Below, piece by piece: positions 20,804 through 29,663 of a stretch of 64,000 bases of DNA; within the stretch, counting starts at the first letter, position 1, and each line of letters opens with the position of its first letter. A program made the position numbers and the translations under genes. Under the pieces are notes generated by a model, which did no database searches, was not told where the DNA came from, and was given only the letters and a program-made list of their open reading frames with translations. Where the stretch lies: assembly GCF_015477355.1 (NCBI RefSeq), contig NZ_JADLRJ010000006.1, positions 1 to 64,000 of the forward strand, given 5' to 3'. The DNA comes from Nocardia blacklockiae. GTDB lineage: Bacteria > Actinomycetota > Actinomycetes > Mycobacteriales > Mycobacteriaceae.

Positions 20804-22237
20804 TCAGCAGTCGCCCAGCGCGGTGCCTTGGTCGGCACCGTAGCGGTGGCCGTGGCCCGGGGGCGGACTCAGTGCCGTCAGCAGATCGGCGGTGGTCTGC
20901 ACGAAGCCGAGCACCGGAAGCCAGTGCGGGCGTGGGGCGTCCGTCCGGGTGCCGGTGAGATCCGGTGCGCGCCAGAGCAGTTCGGGCGACCAGTGCACCA
21001 CCGGATCGGAGGAATTGGCGAGCACGGTGGCGCCGGCGCGGTGCACCCGCCCGGCCGGCGGTCCCGCCCAGAGCGCGGCGCAGACCCGGCTCCGCTGCTC
21101 GGTCTCGTCGGCGAAGATGGCGCTGCCGGCGGTGGCGCCCAGGCTCTGGCCGTAGACGTAGAGCCGGGGCTTGTGCGCCAGCGTCGCGAGGCGCTGTTCG
21201 ACGGCGGTGAACAAGGCGCGCGCGGACTGTTCGGCGGCCCGGCGGCCGAAGACGAAGGTCGCCCAGCTCGGCGCCTCGGAGTACTGGAGTCCGACCAGCG
21301 CGACGTCACCGGCGAAACGTTCCTCCAGCCCCTCGGCGGCGCGGGCGTCGATCCAGCCGGAGCCGGTCGGCACCGTCACGACGAGGTGCGAGCGGTTCAG
21401 TCCGCCGGAGCGCTCCAGCTCCCGAATCGCCAGCGCGACACGGGAATCCAGATCCGGCGCGGAATTCAGCCCGACGTACAGCCGCACCGCCCGCGACGCC
21501 GGACCGGCGACGAACTTGCGCCCCTCGGCACCGAGCGAGCCCCAGCCGACCGCCGATTCGGTGCTGCCGGAGCGGGTGATCGACACCGGTTGCACCAAGG
21601 CCGGATCCACGGTCGCGTTGGCGGCGGCGTCGGCCGCGCGCCGCCAGTCCACGACGGCGGGCAGCAGCACGAACTGCGCGGCCAGCGCGGCCACCACGGC
21701 GATACCGACCGTGCGCGTCCGGCCCAGGCGGCGGAAGACCCACCGCAACCCGCGGACCGTCCCGACCAGGATCGCGGCGAGGAGCGCCGCGCCGAGCGCA
21801 CAGCGCACCCAGTGTCCGGCGGCGACGGCCGGAACGCCCATCGCGGCGCGTAACTCGTTCTGCCACTGCTGGGCTCGCACGATCGCGCCGAGCACCACCA
21901 GCGTGCCGACCAAGGCCACGGGCGTCCGGGCGCCGGCGAGCGCGCGGTTGATGTCGAAGCCTCGCCGCCGCGTGACCGCGCGCAGCACACCGGCGACGGC
22001 GAGCGCGAGCGACACCAGCAATCCGGTCAGAATCGCCTGTGCCGTGGCGGTGCGGGGAAGAAGTCCGGGGGACAGCGAGGCCGCGGCGCCCAGTGTGACG
22101 GCGAGCGAGGTCCCGATGCGGGGCGGCGTGCGGAGGTTCCGGAGACGGAAGCGCGGACGGGGCGGCCGATCGTTCGTCGGCGGGTGGAGCTCGAGGCGGC
22201 CCCGGCGGGCCTCTGGTCCGGCAAGGGTTGCAGACAT
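20804..22237 (-). CDS. Membrane-anchored alpha/beta hydrolase (Abhydrolase_9 type)
   Basis: 477 aa. The N-terminal ~200 residues hold about five membrane helices (GTSLAVTLGAAASLSPGLL; AILTGLLVSLALAVAGVL; TPVALVGTLVVLGAIV; CALGAALLAAILVGTV; VGIAVVAALAAQFVLLP). The C-terminal part is a hydrolase domain with RLYVYGQSLGATAGSAIF, a G-x-S-x-G nucleophile elbow whose Ser follows YGQ. The SPGLLPR motif early on is characteristic of this actinobacterial family. Lipid or cell-wall ester cleavage on the outer side of the membrane is a reasonable guess. GAGGA precedes the ATG at 22237. Confidence 0.86.
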   Translation of the reverse strand: MSATLAGPEARRGRLELHPPTNDRPPRPRFRLRNLRTPPRIGTSLAVTLGAAASLSPGLLPRTATAQAILTGLLVSLALAVAGVLRAVTRRRGFDINRALAGARTPVALVGTLVVLGAIVRAQQWQNELRAAMGVPAVAAGHWVRCALGAALLAAILVGTVRGLRWVFRRLGRTRTVGIAVVAALAAQFVLLPAVVDWRRAADAAANATVDPALVQPVSITRSGSTESAVGWGSLGAEGRKFVAGPASRAVRLYVGLNSAPDLDSRVALAIRELERSGGLNRSHLVVTVPTGSGWIDARAAEGLEERFAGDVALVGLQYSEAPSWATFVFGRRAAEQSARALFTAVEQRLATLAHKPRLYVYGQSLGATAGSAIFADETEQRSRVCAALWAGPPAGRVHRAGATVLANSSDPVVHWSPELLWRAPDLTGTRTDAPRPHWLPVLGFVQTTADLLTALSPPPGHGHRYGADQGTALGDC

Positions 22238-22476
22238 GGCGAATCCTCAGTGCTGTAATCGAATTCGTGCCGACGCGGGCCGTGCGGCCGGTGGGCACGT
22301 CGAAGAAGCCGTGCCACCCGTCGGTGGTCGAAGTGGTGTTCCGCGCGCCGGGTGACGGCGGATGAGCGCACCGGCCGGGCCGGTGCGAGGCGGATGCGGT
22401 GCTCGCGAGCGGGTCGCGCTCACGAGAGAGCGGAGCCGGGTGTGCTACCCGGCGCGGGCGCTGCCGCCGTCCGCGG

Positions 22477-23307
22477 TCAGCAGGCAACCCGCGGCCTCCT
22501 GCGCAGCACTGCGGCCGGGCCGAAGCCGCGGCGTCGGGCGCGCCGGATCCCGAAGATCAGAGCGAGCAGTGCGGCCAGCGCCCCGGCGGCTGGGGCAACC
22601 ACCTGGTGACCGATATCCGTACCGGACAGTTCGGTACCGAAGACGTACTCCGGGACCGGCGTGGCGTAGTTCTGGCGGCGCGAGTTCAGGTCCACGGCGG
22701 TGGTGGCCACACTCGCCAGCACCTCGCACCGGGTCCGGTCCAGCGGCTCGGAGTGGGTGCCGCACGCGGCGTACATGCGCTGCTCCAAGGCCGCGTCGAC
22801 GGCTTGGCGGGCCCACGGCCCGAGCGGCTGGTGGTCACGGTCGGCGTAGCGGAGCAGGTCGTAGCCCAGATCGTGGGCCTTGCAGGCGTTCTCGAAGTCC
22901 GGCGGCAGCGGGATCGGCGAGGAGCAGCCCCCGCTCGGATCGATCAGCAATCCGTCCGCTACTACGGGGCGGTAGCCCTGCCGGGCCTGGAAGTCGGCGG
23001 GAATCGACGCGTCCGCCGGACGGTCACCGGTCAGTTCCGCGACCGCGGTGCGCGCCGCCGCGCTCTCGGGCACGTGCGAGATGGCGGCGGCAGCCGCCGG
23101 GGCGAAGGCAACGGTCGACCCTGCCACCATCGCGACCACGCCCGCGGCACCCACCATCCGCCGTAGCCGTCCCGGTCTGTCGTGCGGCGTCGCGGCGGCC
23201 CCGTGGCCGCTCTCCGACACCCCCGACATCGTGTCCGCATCCCGCGACTCACGTGAGCCGGCGATCGACTCGACGCGGGATGGGTGGTCCTGCGTTGCAT
23301 CGCTCAT
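22477..23307 (-). CDS. Phospholipase A2-like exported protein with C-terminal membrane anchor
   Basis: 276 aa. After a basic N-terminus there is a hydrophobic signal (MVGAAGVVAMVAGSTVAF then APAAAAAIS). The mature domain contains NACKAHDLGYDLLRYAD, the Cys-x-x-His-Asp-x-Gly-Tyr core of bacterial secreted phospholipase A2, plus a second Cys pair (AACG ... TRCEV). Near the end is a hydrophobic helix (VVAPAAGALAALLALIFGI) followed by RRARRRG, so the enzyme is probably held at the membrane rather than free. Soluble Streptomyces PLA2 lacks this anchor. The start is taken at MSDATQD. Confidence 0.78.
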   Translation of the reverse strand: MSDATQDHPSRVESIAGSRESRDADTMSGVSESGHGAAATPHDRPGRLRRMVGAAGVVAMVAGSTVAFAPAAAAAISHVPESAAARTAVAELTGDRPADASIPADFQARQGYRPVVADGLLIDPSGGCSSPIPLPPDFENACKAHDLGYDLLRYADRDHQPLGPWARQAVDAALEQRMYAACGTHSEPLDRTRCEVLASVATTAVDLNSRRQNYATPVPEYVFGTELSGTDIGHQVVAPAAGALAALLALIFGIRRARRRGFGPAAVLRRRPRVAC

Positions 23308-23473
23308 GACAGCCAAGGTTATGAACACCCCCCTCACCCGTCGTCACGCCGGGGATCGATTCCGCCGCCGCAGCGGTGGGGGAGCGCCGGCGAGGCGTCG
23401 TACCGGGGTAGGGGGTGCGAATTCACCCGGGGGTATGACGACGCAGGTCGCGCGGATTTCTAGGGTCTAAGGC

Positions 23474-24727
23474 ATGGCTCGGATCACGCGCGGTGCGCGG
23501 CTTGCGACACGGACGGCACGCGACCCCGAACGGATGCGCCTCGCCTTCGACGGCTTCACCGCCCTGGTCACCGGAATCTTCTTCGCGGTGGCGTGGCCGA
23601 CGCTGCACGTGACCCATCAGGTGCCGGTGGCCGCGCAGCCGTTCATCGCCGGGCTGGCCGCCTTCCCGTTCGCGCTGATCCGGGTCAACGCCCCCCTGGG
23701 CTGGGCGATCTCCGCGGGTTCCGCGCTGGTGATCTCGCTGGCCATCCCGCACCAGCCGAACAACACGCTGCCGTTCCAGGTTGTGCACATCCTGGCCCTG
23801 TTCGCGTTGCTGTTCGCGGTGGCGATGCGGGCGCCGATGCAGATCGTGGGCGTGACGTGGCTGTGCTCGGCGCTGCTGTTCGGTACCACCATGGCGGGCA
23901 CCGGCGACGCGGCGCTCGGCTGGCCGATCGCGATCACCGGCCTGGTCGTCTTCGGCCTGATGGCACGCTGGCTGACGCTCTCGCGCCGGGCGCTGGTGCG
24001 GCAGGAGGAGGAGAACGAACTCGAGCGCGCGCGCCGCGCGATCCTCGAGGAGAAGGCCCGCATCGCCCGCGATCTGCACGACGTGGTCGCCCACCACATG
24101 TCGATGGTGGTGGTGCAGGCACAGACGGCGCCCTACCGGGTGGCCGACGTATCACCCGCGGCCCGAACCGAATTCGAGTCGATCGGCGCCTCCGCGCGCG
24201 AGGCGCTCAACGAGATCCGCAGCATGCTCGGCGTGCTGCGCAGCGACGGCCAGCTGCCCGAGCACGCGCCCCAGCCGGCGGCCGCGGACGTGCTCGCGGT
24301 GCTCGACGGCGCGCGGCGGGCGGGCGTCTCGATCGAGTGGACGATCGACGGCGAGCTGACGGGCATCCCCGACACCGCGGGCCTGGCGCTCTACCGGATC
24401 GTGCAGGAGTCGCTGTCCAACGCCTCCCGGCACGCCGCCGGGGCAGCGGTGCAGGTCGCAGTCACCGCGCGTCCCGGTGTGGTGGAGGTGGTGATCGGGA
24501 ACGGGCCGGGGACGACGTCCGCGAGTGGCACGCCCGGCACCGGCATCGCGGGCATGCGAGCCCGCGCGGAGGCGATCGGCGGCGTGCTGACCGCCGGACC
24601 CCGCCCGGACGGCGGTTTCGAGGTGCGGGCGGTGCTGCCGTGCACCGTGGACGGCGACGCGCTCGACGGGCCGCGGTTCGGCGCCGCGGCCGCACCCGAG
24701 CTCGAATCGTCCACGCCCGCCGAGTGA
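23474..24727 (+). CDS. NarL-class sensor histidine kinase
   Basis: 417 aa. The N-terminal part has about five or six membrane helices (residues ~25-160). After a helical linker comes the HisKA_3 dimerisation box ARIARDLHDVVAHHMSMVVV (phospho-acceptor His in DLHDV) and a C-terminal ATPase domain (LALYRIVQESLSNASRHA; GTGIAGMRARAEAIGG). It is followed 156 bp later by its response regulator gene. That gap contains only a possible 24-codon frame (24798-24872). The stimulus is unknown. Confidence 0.9.
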   Translation: MARITRGARLATRTARDPERMRLAFDGFTALVTGIFFAVAWPTLHVTHQVPVAAQPFIAGLAAFPFALIRVNAPLGWAISAGSALVISLAIPHQPNNTLPFQVVHILALFALLFAVAMRAPMQIVGVTWLCSALLFGTTMAGTGDAALGWPIAITGLVVFGLMARWLTLSRRALVRQEEENELERARRAILEEKARIARDLHDVVAHHMSMVVVQAQTAPYRVADVSPAARTEFESIGASAREALNEIRSMLGVLRSDGQLPEHAPQPAAADVLAVLDGARRAGVSIEWTIDGELTGIPDTAGLALYRIVQESLSNASRHAAGAAVQVAVTARPGVVEVVIGNGPGTTSASGTPGTGIAGMRARAEAIGGVLTAGPRPDGGFEVRAVLPCTVDGDALDGPRFGAAAAPELESSTPAE

Positions 24728-24883
24728 CCGTCGCATCGCCGCGGTGCTCCCGGTACGGGTGCGGCGGTTCCGGCCGCCGCATGCGAGACTCGTTGCGATG
24801 CTCACCTACCTCCCGGCGATCGACGCGCTGCCCGGCCACTCCGGCGCACCCGCGATCGCCCGATTCCGCTGAGGTCCGCTCTC

Positions 24884-25543
24884 GTGCCCATAACCGTGTT
24901 GATCGCCGACGACCAGGCGATGGTGCGGCAGGGTTTCGGCGCCCTGCTCGCCGCCCAGTCCGACATCAGCGTCATCGGTGACGCCGCGAACGGCAAGGCC
25001 GCGGTCGACGAGGCCAAGCGGCTGCGCCCGGACGTGGTGCTGATGGACGTGCGCATGCCGGAGATGAACGGCCTGGACGCCGCGCGCGCCATCCTGGCCG
25101 CCAACTTCGACCCGCCCGTGCGGGTACTGATGCTGACCACCTTCGACATCGACGACTACGTCTACGAGGCACTGAGCCTGGGCGCCAGTGGTTTTCTGCT
25201 CAAGGACGCCCCCGCCGAGGAACTGGTGCGCGCGGTGCGGGTGGTCGCCGACGGCCAGGCGCTGCTGGCGCCCACGGTGACCCGGCGGCTCATCGCCGAC
25301 GTCACTCGCCGCCGGGCCCGCCCCAAACCCACGCCCGCGCTGGACGCGCTCACCCCGCGCGAACGCGAGGTGCTCGAGCTGATCGCGAAGGGCATGTCCA
25401 ACACCGAGATCGCCGAGGCCCTGTTCGTCGCCGAGCAGACCGTGAAAACCCATGTGTCCAAGGTGTTCTCGAAGCTGGAACTGCGCGACCGGGCCCAGGC
25501 GGTGGTGCTGGCCTACGAATCCGGCCTGGTCACGCCCGGCTGA
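24884..25543 (+). CDS. NarL/FixJ response regulator
   Basis: 219 aa. The receiver domain has the acidic pair in IADDQAMVRQG, the phospho-acceptor D55 in VVLMDVRMP, a conserved Thr in MLTTFD and Lys in FLLKDAP. The C-terminal LuxR-type helix-turn-helix is LTPREREVLELIAKGMSNTEI through VKTHVSKVFSKLELRDR. It is the cognate of the kinase at 23474-24727. The GTG at 24884 is the start. Confidence 0.93.
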   Translation: MPITVLIADDQAMVRQGFGALLAAQSDISVIGDAANGKAAVDEAKRLRPDVVLMDVRMPEMNGLDAARAILAANFDPPVRVLMLTTFDIDDYVYEALSLGASGFLLKDAPAEELVRAVRVVADGQALLAPTVTRRLIADVTRRRARPKPTPALDALTPREREVLELIAKGMSNTEIAEALFVAEQTVKTHVSKVFSKLELRDRAQAVVLAYESGLVTPG

Positions 25544-25593
25544 GCGGGCAGGTAGGATCCCGGACTTGTACCTCGCAGGAAGGGGCGACGCAG

Positions 25594-27432
25594 GTGTTCA
25601 GCAGCGGTGACGTGTTCGCCGGCTTTACCATCGAGCGGCTCCTCGGGCAGGGCGGGATGGGGTCGGTGTACCTCGCGCGGCATCCGCGCCTGCAACGCCA
25701 CACCGCCCTGAAGCTGCTGAACCGGGAGTTGTTCGCCGACGCCGAGATTCGCGCGCGCTTCGAGCGCGAGGCGGACCTGGCCGCGCAGCTGGACCACCCG
25801 AACATCGTCGCCGTCTACGATCGCGGCGTCGAGGACGAGCAGCTGTGGATCAGCATGCAGTACGTCGACGGGGTGGACGCGGCCACGGTCTACCCGCATT
25901 CGCTGCCGCCGGAGCGCGCGGTGCAGATCATCGAGGGCGTCGCCGCCGCGCTGGACTACGCGCACGGCAACGGCGTCCTGCACCGGGATGTGAAGCCGGC
26001 CAACATCATGCTGGCCCGCTCCAGCGGCGGCAAGGGCGAGCGGGTGTACCTCACCGACTTCGGCATCGCGCGGCTGCGGGAGGATTCCCAGCACCTGACC
26101 CAGACCGGCATGTTCACCGCCACCCTCGCCTACGCCTCGCCCGAACAGATGACGGGAGCCGAACTGGACCACGGTTCGGACCAGTACTCCCTGGCCTGCG
26201 CGCTGTACTGGCTGCTGACCGGGACCGGCCCGTTCGATTCCGACGACCCGTCCGAGGTGATCCACGGCCACCTGCAACTGCCGGTGCCGCCCGCGAGCAT
26301 CCGCCGGGTGGGGCTGTCGCCGGCCGTGGACGTGGTGATCGCCAAGGCCATGGCCAAGCGGCCCGTCGACAGATTCGCCAGCTGCGCCGATTTCGCCGCC
26401 GCCGCCCGGCACGCCCTGACCGCGCCCGCACCGGTGGGCCCGGCCACGGGCCGCTACCCGGCCGCGGCGAATATGCCTGCGCCGCACGGCTATGCGGCCG
26501 TCGGCTCGCCCGGTGCCCCGATCGGTGCCCCGCCGCCCGTGCCTGGCTCACCGGTGGCTTCGCCTGTGCCGGGCTCGCCGCTCGCTTCCCCCGTGCCGGG
26601 TTCGGTGGTGGGTTCGCCTGTGCCCGGGGCACCGGTTGTTGCGGCCGTGCCACTACCGGGTGGGGGGACGTCCACTCCGGCATCGGGAGTTGCGGGCTCG
26701 GCGAATTCGTCCTATGCCGCGTCGTCCGCTCCGGGGACGCCGGGGTTCCCGGCGCATCCGGCCGGCTATCCGCCGAAGCGGTCGTCGAGCCTGATGGGTT
26801 TGCTCGTCCTCGCGGTCGTCGTGCTGGTCGCGGTGCTGGCCATTGTCATCGGTGTCGTCGCCTCCGACGATGACGACGAGAGCGCCGTCTTCGAATCCAC
26901 TACACCCGCACGGGCCGTCGACCCGGTCCAGGGCCTGCGCGCCATGCACACCGCGTTCCCCGGTCTGGCTCCCGAACTGCCGAACGACGACGGCACCGGG
27001 AACGGCATGGGGTTCGGCGGCAAGATGTGCTACGCGACCAAGGCGGGAAATCCGCTGATGCAGCACAACGAAGGCCAGCCGCAGCTGGGCAACTGGGTGG
27101 CCGCCTGGGACTGCTGGGCCGGCGACGAGTCCCAGCCGGACTACGCGCTGCTGTCCTACGGCTCGCCGGCCGACGTGCACACCGTGCTGGCGCGCCTGCC
27201 CGCGAACCGAAAACTGGTGGAGCAGAACGGCGGCCGGTCGTACACCAACCACCGCTGGAACACCCCCGAGAACGAGTCGCGCACCACCTATTACGTGACG
27301 ACCTCGTTCGAGGACGACGCGCAGCGGTCGAACTTCCTGCTGTTCAGCAGTGCCGACTACTGGCCGTCGGTGCCGCGCGGGTTGTCCGGTCCCGAGTTCG
27401 CGGAGTGGTGGAAGTCGCTGCCGCTGCGGTGA
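25594..27432 (+). CDS. Receptor-type Ser/Thr protein kinase
   Basis: 612 aa, Hanks-type. Kinase domain ~1-275: GQGGMGSVYLAR loop, Lys K40, HRDVKPANIM (H130-D132), DFG at 155-157 and YASPEQMTG. A Pro/Gly/Val/Ser linker (about 290-385) contains several copies of a P-V-P-G-[SA]-P-V unit. One membrane helix follows (GLLVLAVVVLVAVLAIVIGV). The extracellular ~190 residues contain Cys (KMCYATK, WDCWAGD) and no PASTA repeat. The GTG start has AGGAAGGGG before it. It is 50 bp after the response regulator and converges on pfkA. Confidence 0.93.
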   Translation: MFSSGDVFAGFTIERLLGQGGMGSVYLARHPRLQRHTALKLLNRELFADAEIRARFEREADLAAQLDHPNIVAVYDRGVEDEQLWISMQYVDGVDAATVYPHSLPPERAVQIIEGVAAALDYAHGNGVLHRDVKPANIMLARSSGGKGERVYLTDFGIARLREDSQHLTQTGMFTATLAYASPEQMTGAELDHGSDQYSLACALYWLLTGTGPFDSDDPSEVIHGHLQLPVPPASIRRVGLSPAVDVVIAKAMAKRPVDRFASCADFAAAARHALTAPAPVGPATGRYPAAANMPAPHGYAAVGSPGAPIGAPPPVPGSPVASPVPGSPLASPVPGSVVGSPVPGAPVVAAVPLPGGGTSTPASGVAGSANSSYAASSAPGTPGFPAHPAGYPPKRSSSLMGLLVLAVVVLVAVLAIVIGVVASDDDDESAVFESTTPARAVDPVQGLRAMHTAFPGLAPELPNDDGTGNGMGFGGKMCYATKAGNPLMQHNEGQPQLGNWVAAWDCWAGDESQPDYALLSYGSPADVHTVLARLPANRKLVEQNGGRSYTNHRWNTPENESRTTYYVTTSFEDDAQRSNFLLFSSADYWPSVPRGLSGPEFAEWWKSLPLR

Positions 27433-27453
27433 ATTCCGCGCCGCCCGGCCGGG

Positions 27454-28485
27454 TCACCCGAAGAACGCCGCGGCCTCCTCGTGCCGGTCGGCGGGCACCA
27501 GCTTCAGCTGCTTGGTCGCCTCCGACAGCGGCACCAGCTCGATCTGGGTGCCCTGCAGCGCCACCATCTGCCCGAACTGCCCGTCGTGCACGGCCTCGGT
27601 GGCGTGCACGCCGAACCTGGTCGCCAGCACCCGGTCGAACGCGGTCGGCTTGCCGCCGCGCTGCACGTGCCCGAGCACGGTGGTGCGGACCTCCTTGCCG
27701 ATGCGGCGCTCGATCTCGACGCCGAGCTGATGCGCGACGCCGGTGAACCGCTCGTGGCCGTACTCGTCGATGCCGCCCTCGCGCAGGTGGAAGGAGCCCT
27801 CCTTGGGCTTGGCGCCCTCGGCTACCACGCAGATGAAGTGCGAATCACCGCGCTGGAAGCGGCGTTTGATCATCGTGCACACCTCGTCGACGTCGAAGGG
27901 CACCTCGGGAACCAGGGTGAGGTGCGCGCCGGAGGCGATGCCGGAATTCATCGCGATCCAGCCGGCGTGCCGGCCCATCACCTCCACCAGCATCACGCGC
28001 TGGTGCGATTCGGCGGTGGTGTGCAGCCGGTCGATGGCGTCGGTGGCGATGGTGACGGCCGTGTCGTGACCGAAGGTGGTGTCGGTGCAGTCGATGTCGT
28101 TGTCGATGGTCTTGGGCACGCCCACCACGGGCACGCCCTCGTCGGCCAGCCAGCTCGCGGCCGTCAGCGTGCCCTCGCCGCCGATCGGGATGAGCGCCTC
28201 GATGCCGTTGTTGTCCAACGTCCGTTTGACCTGGCCGAGGCCGGCGCGCAGCACGTCGGGATTGGTGCGCGCGGTGCCGAGCATGGTGCCGCCCTTGGTG
28301 AGCAGCCGGTCGGTGCGGTCGTCGTTCTGGATCTGGATCTTGCGATCCTCGAGTAGCCCGCGCCAGCCGTCCTGAAATCCGACGACCGCGTCCCCGTATC
28401 GGCCGTTCGCAGTGCGAACGACCGCCCGGATGACCGCGTTCAAGCCTGGGCAGTCCCCGCCTCCGGTCAAGACTCCGATGCGCAT
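27454..28485 (-). CDS. pfkA: 6-phosphofructokinase, actinobacterial ATP type
   Basis: 343 aa, phosphorylates fructose 6-phosphate in glycolysis. [16 protein letters not shown] is the nucleotide loop; IPIGGEGT and [11 protein letters not shown] carry the substrate site; MGRHAGWIA and a central Arg-rich segment complete the family. At the two positions that separate ATP from PPi enzymes (E. coli 104 and 124) this protein has Gly and Lys. That is the combination reported for actinobacterial ATP-dependent enzymes. Corresponds to Rv3010c in conserved order. Confidence 0.94.
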   Translation of the reverse strand: MRIGVLTGGGDCPGLNAVIRAVVRTANGRYGDAVVGFQDGWRGLLEDRKIQIQNDDRTDRLLTKGGTMLGTARTNPDVLRAGLGQVKRTLDNNGIEALIPIGGEGTLTAASWLADEGVPVVGVPKTIDNDIDCTDTTFGHDTAVTIATDAIDRLHTTAESHQRVMLVEVMGRHAGWIAMNSGIASGAHLTLVPEVPFDVDEVCTMIKRRFQRGDSHFICVVAEGAKPKEGSFHLREGGIDEYGHERFTGVAHQLGVEIERRIGKEVRTTVLGHVQRGGKPTAFDRVLATRFGVHATEAVHDGQFGQMVALQGTQIELVPLSEATKQLKLVPADRHEEAAAFFG

Positions 28486-28563
28486 GCCAGCTATCTTGCC
28501 GGGCGCGCCCCGGTAGCGCAGCCCCGACCCCGTGAAGCCTCGGTTACGGCATCGCCGGGCGGG

Positions 28564-29535
28564 TCATTGCGCGCCCCGGCACTGACCGGCGGGCAACTCG
28601 CCCAGATGCTTGCCGACCAGGGCCGACAGCTTGTTCAGGATCAGGGTCCCGTCCTCGAAGCCACCCGAATTGGCCTGCGCCGCAAGTGCGACGGCGAGCT
28701 GACCGTTCGGCGTGGTCACCAGCCCGAACTGGCGCACCAGGTAGGCGCCGCCCTGGTCGGGGCCCCAGCCGCCCTTGTACTGGGCGTTGTCGAGCCGGCC
28801 GATGCCCCACTGCTGGCCCCACACCACCTTGCCCATCAAACCGACCACCGTGTCGGCGTCGGGCAGGCAGGGCAGCCGCGACGCGAAGCGCACCTGGTCG
28901 GCCAGCGACCAGTCGGCCTGGCCGAACGCGGAGTACTCGGCGCGGGTGCGGGTCGCGGGCACCTTCGTGGTGGTGTCGCCGCCCTCGCGCAGCACCGCCT
29001 CCACGGCCTGCGCCGCGCTGTCGCCGCCGCCCAAGGACTGCCACAGCCCGTCGGCGGCGCTGTTGTCGGACTCGGTGATGGCGGCCGACATCTGATAGGT
29101 GCCGGTGTTGCCGTTGGTGCGCAGCACCGCGAGGGTGAGCGGCACCTTCATCGTCGACCAGGCCGGTCCGGTGGTCCAGTCGCCCAGCGACGTCATTCCC
29201 TCCCCGCCCACCGGCATCAGCGCCAGCCCGGCGTGACCGCCCAGCGACGGCTGGAGGTCCTTGAAGTCGGCCGCCAGCGTGCCGGGCAACGCGACCATCG
29301 CACCGATGGTGGGATTCGCGGGGCGGGCCACGGTGGTGGGCAGCCCGCTATCGGTTTCGGACGAGCACGCGGCGCCGCCCAGGACCAGCGCGCCGCACAG
29401 CACCGCCGCCAGCCGCCGGACGGCCCTGCGCGACCCCGTGCGCCGCTCGACCGAGCTCACACCGAAAAAGCCTGACAGCGGGCTCTTTTGGGCCCGTCCG
29501 GACCGGTCGCCCGGACGCCGGTGTGGTGCGTCCAC
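28564..29535 (-). CDS. Beta-lactamase-fold lipoprotein, copy 1
   Basis: 323 aa from the GTG at 29535. It shows an SxxK motif (WSTMK, S127-K130), SDN (156-158) and KGG (in YKGGWG), the three signatures of the class A beta-lactamase/PBP superfamily. No canonical ExxLN deacylation motif is seen, so it may be an acylating peptidase or esterase rather than a true beta-lactamase. A signal with a lipobox-like GGAAC begins only ~35 residues in. The GTG at 29460 would give a normal signal length, but the strong GGAGGTG site is before 29535. The first ~13 residues are related to the start of the kinase at 33609. Paralogue of the next gene. Confidence 0.78.
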   Translation of the reverse strand: MDAPHRRPGDRSGRAQKSPLSGFFGVSSVERRTGSRRAVRRLAAVLCGALVLGGAACSSETDSGLPTTVARPANPTIGAMVALPGTLAADFKDLQPSLGGHAGLALMPVGGEGMTSLGDWTTGPAWSTMKVPLTLAVLRTNGNTGTYQMSAAITESDNSAADGLWQSLGGGDSAAQAVEAVLREGGDTTTKVPATRTRAEYSAFGQADWSLADQVRFASRLPCLPDADTVVGLMGKVVWGQQWGIGRLDNAQYKGGWGPDQGGAYLVRQFGLVTTPNGQLAVALAAQANSGGFEDGTLILNKLSALVGKHLGELPAGQCRGAQ

Positions 29536-29663
29536 CGGTTCACCTCCAACATCGCGGGGCGGCGCGCAACCCGGCCACCCGTCGGTCGAGGCATTCTGTG
29601 CCGTCCGCGCGCGGCGGTCAAATGCCGTGACTCACGGTGTCGCATATGAGCCGGAATCCGACA

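Noticed and set aside
20612-21853. 413-codon plus-strand frame opposite the membrane hydrolase
   Set aside because: Antisense shadow; the hydrolase on the minus strand has clear helices and a GxSxG elbow.
24798-24872. 24-codon frame between kinase and response regulator
   Set aside because: No ribosome site and no amino-acid bias; too short to support without conservation data.
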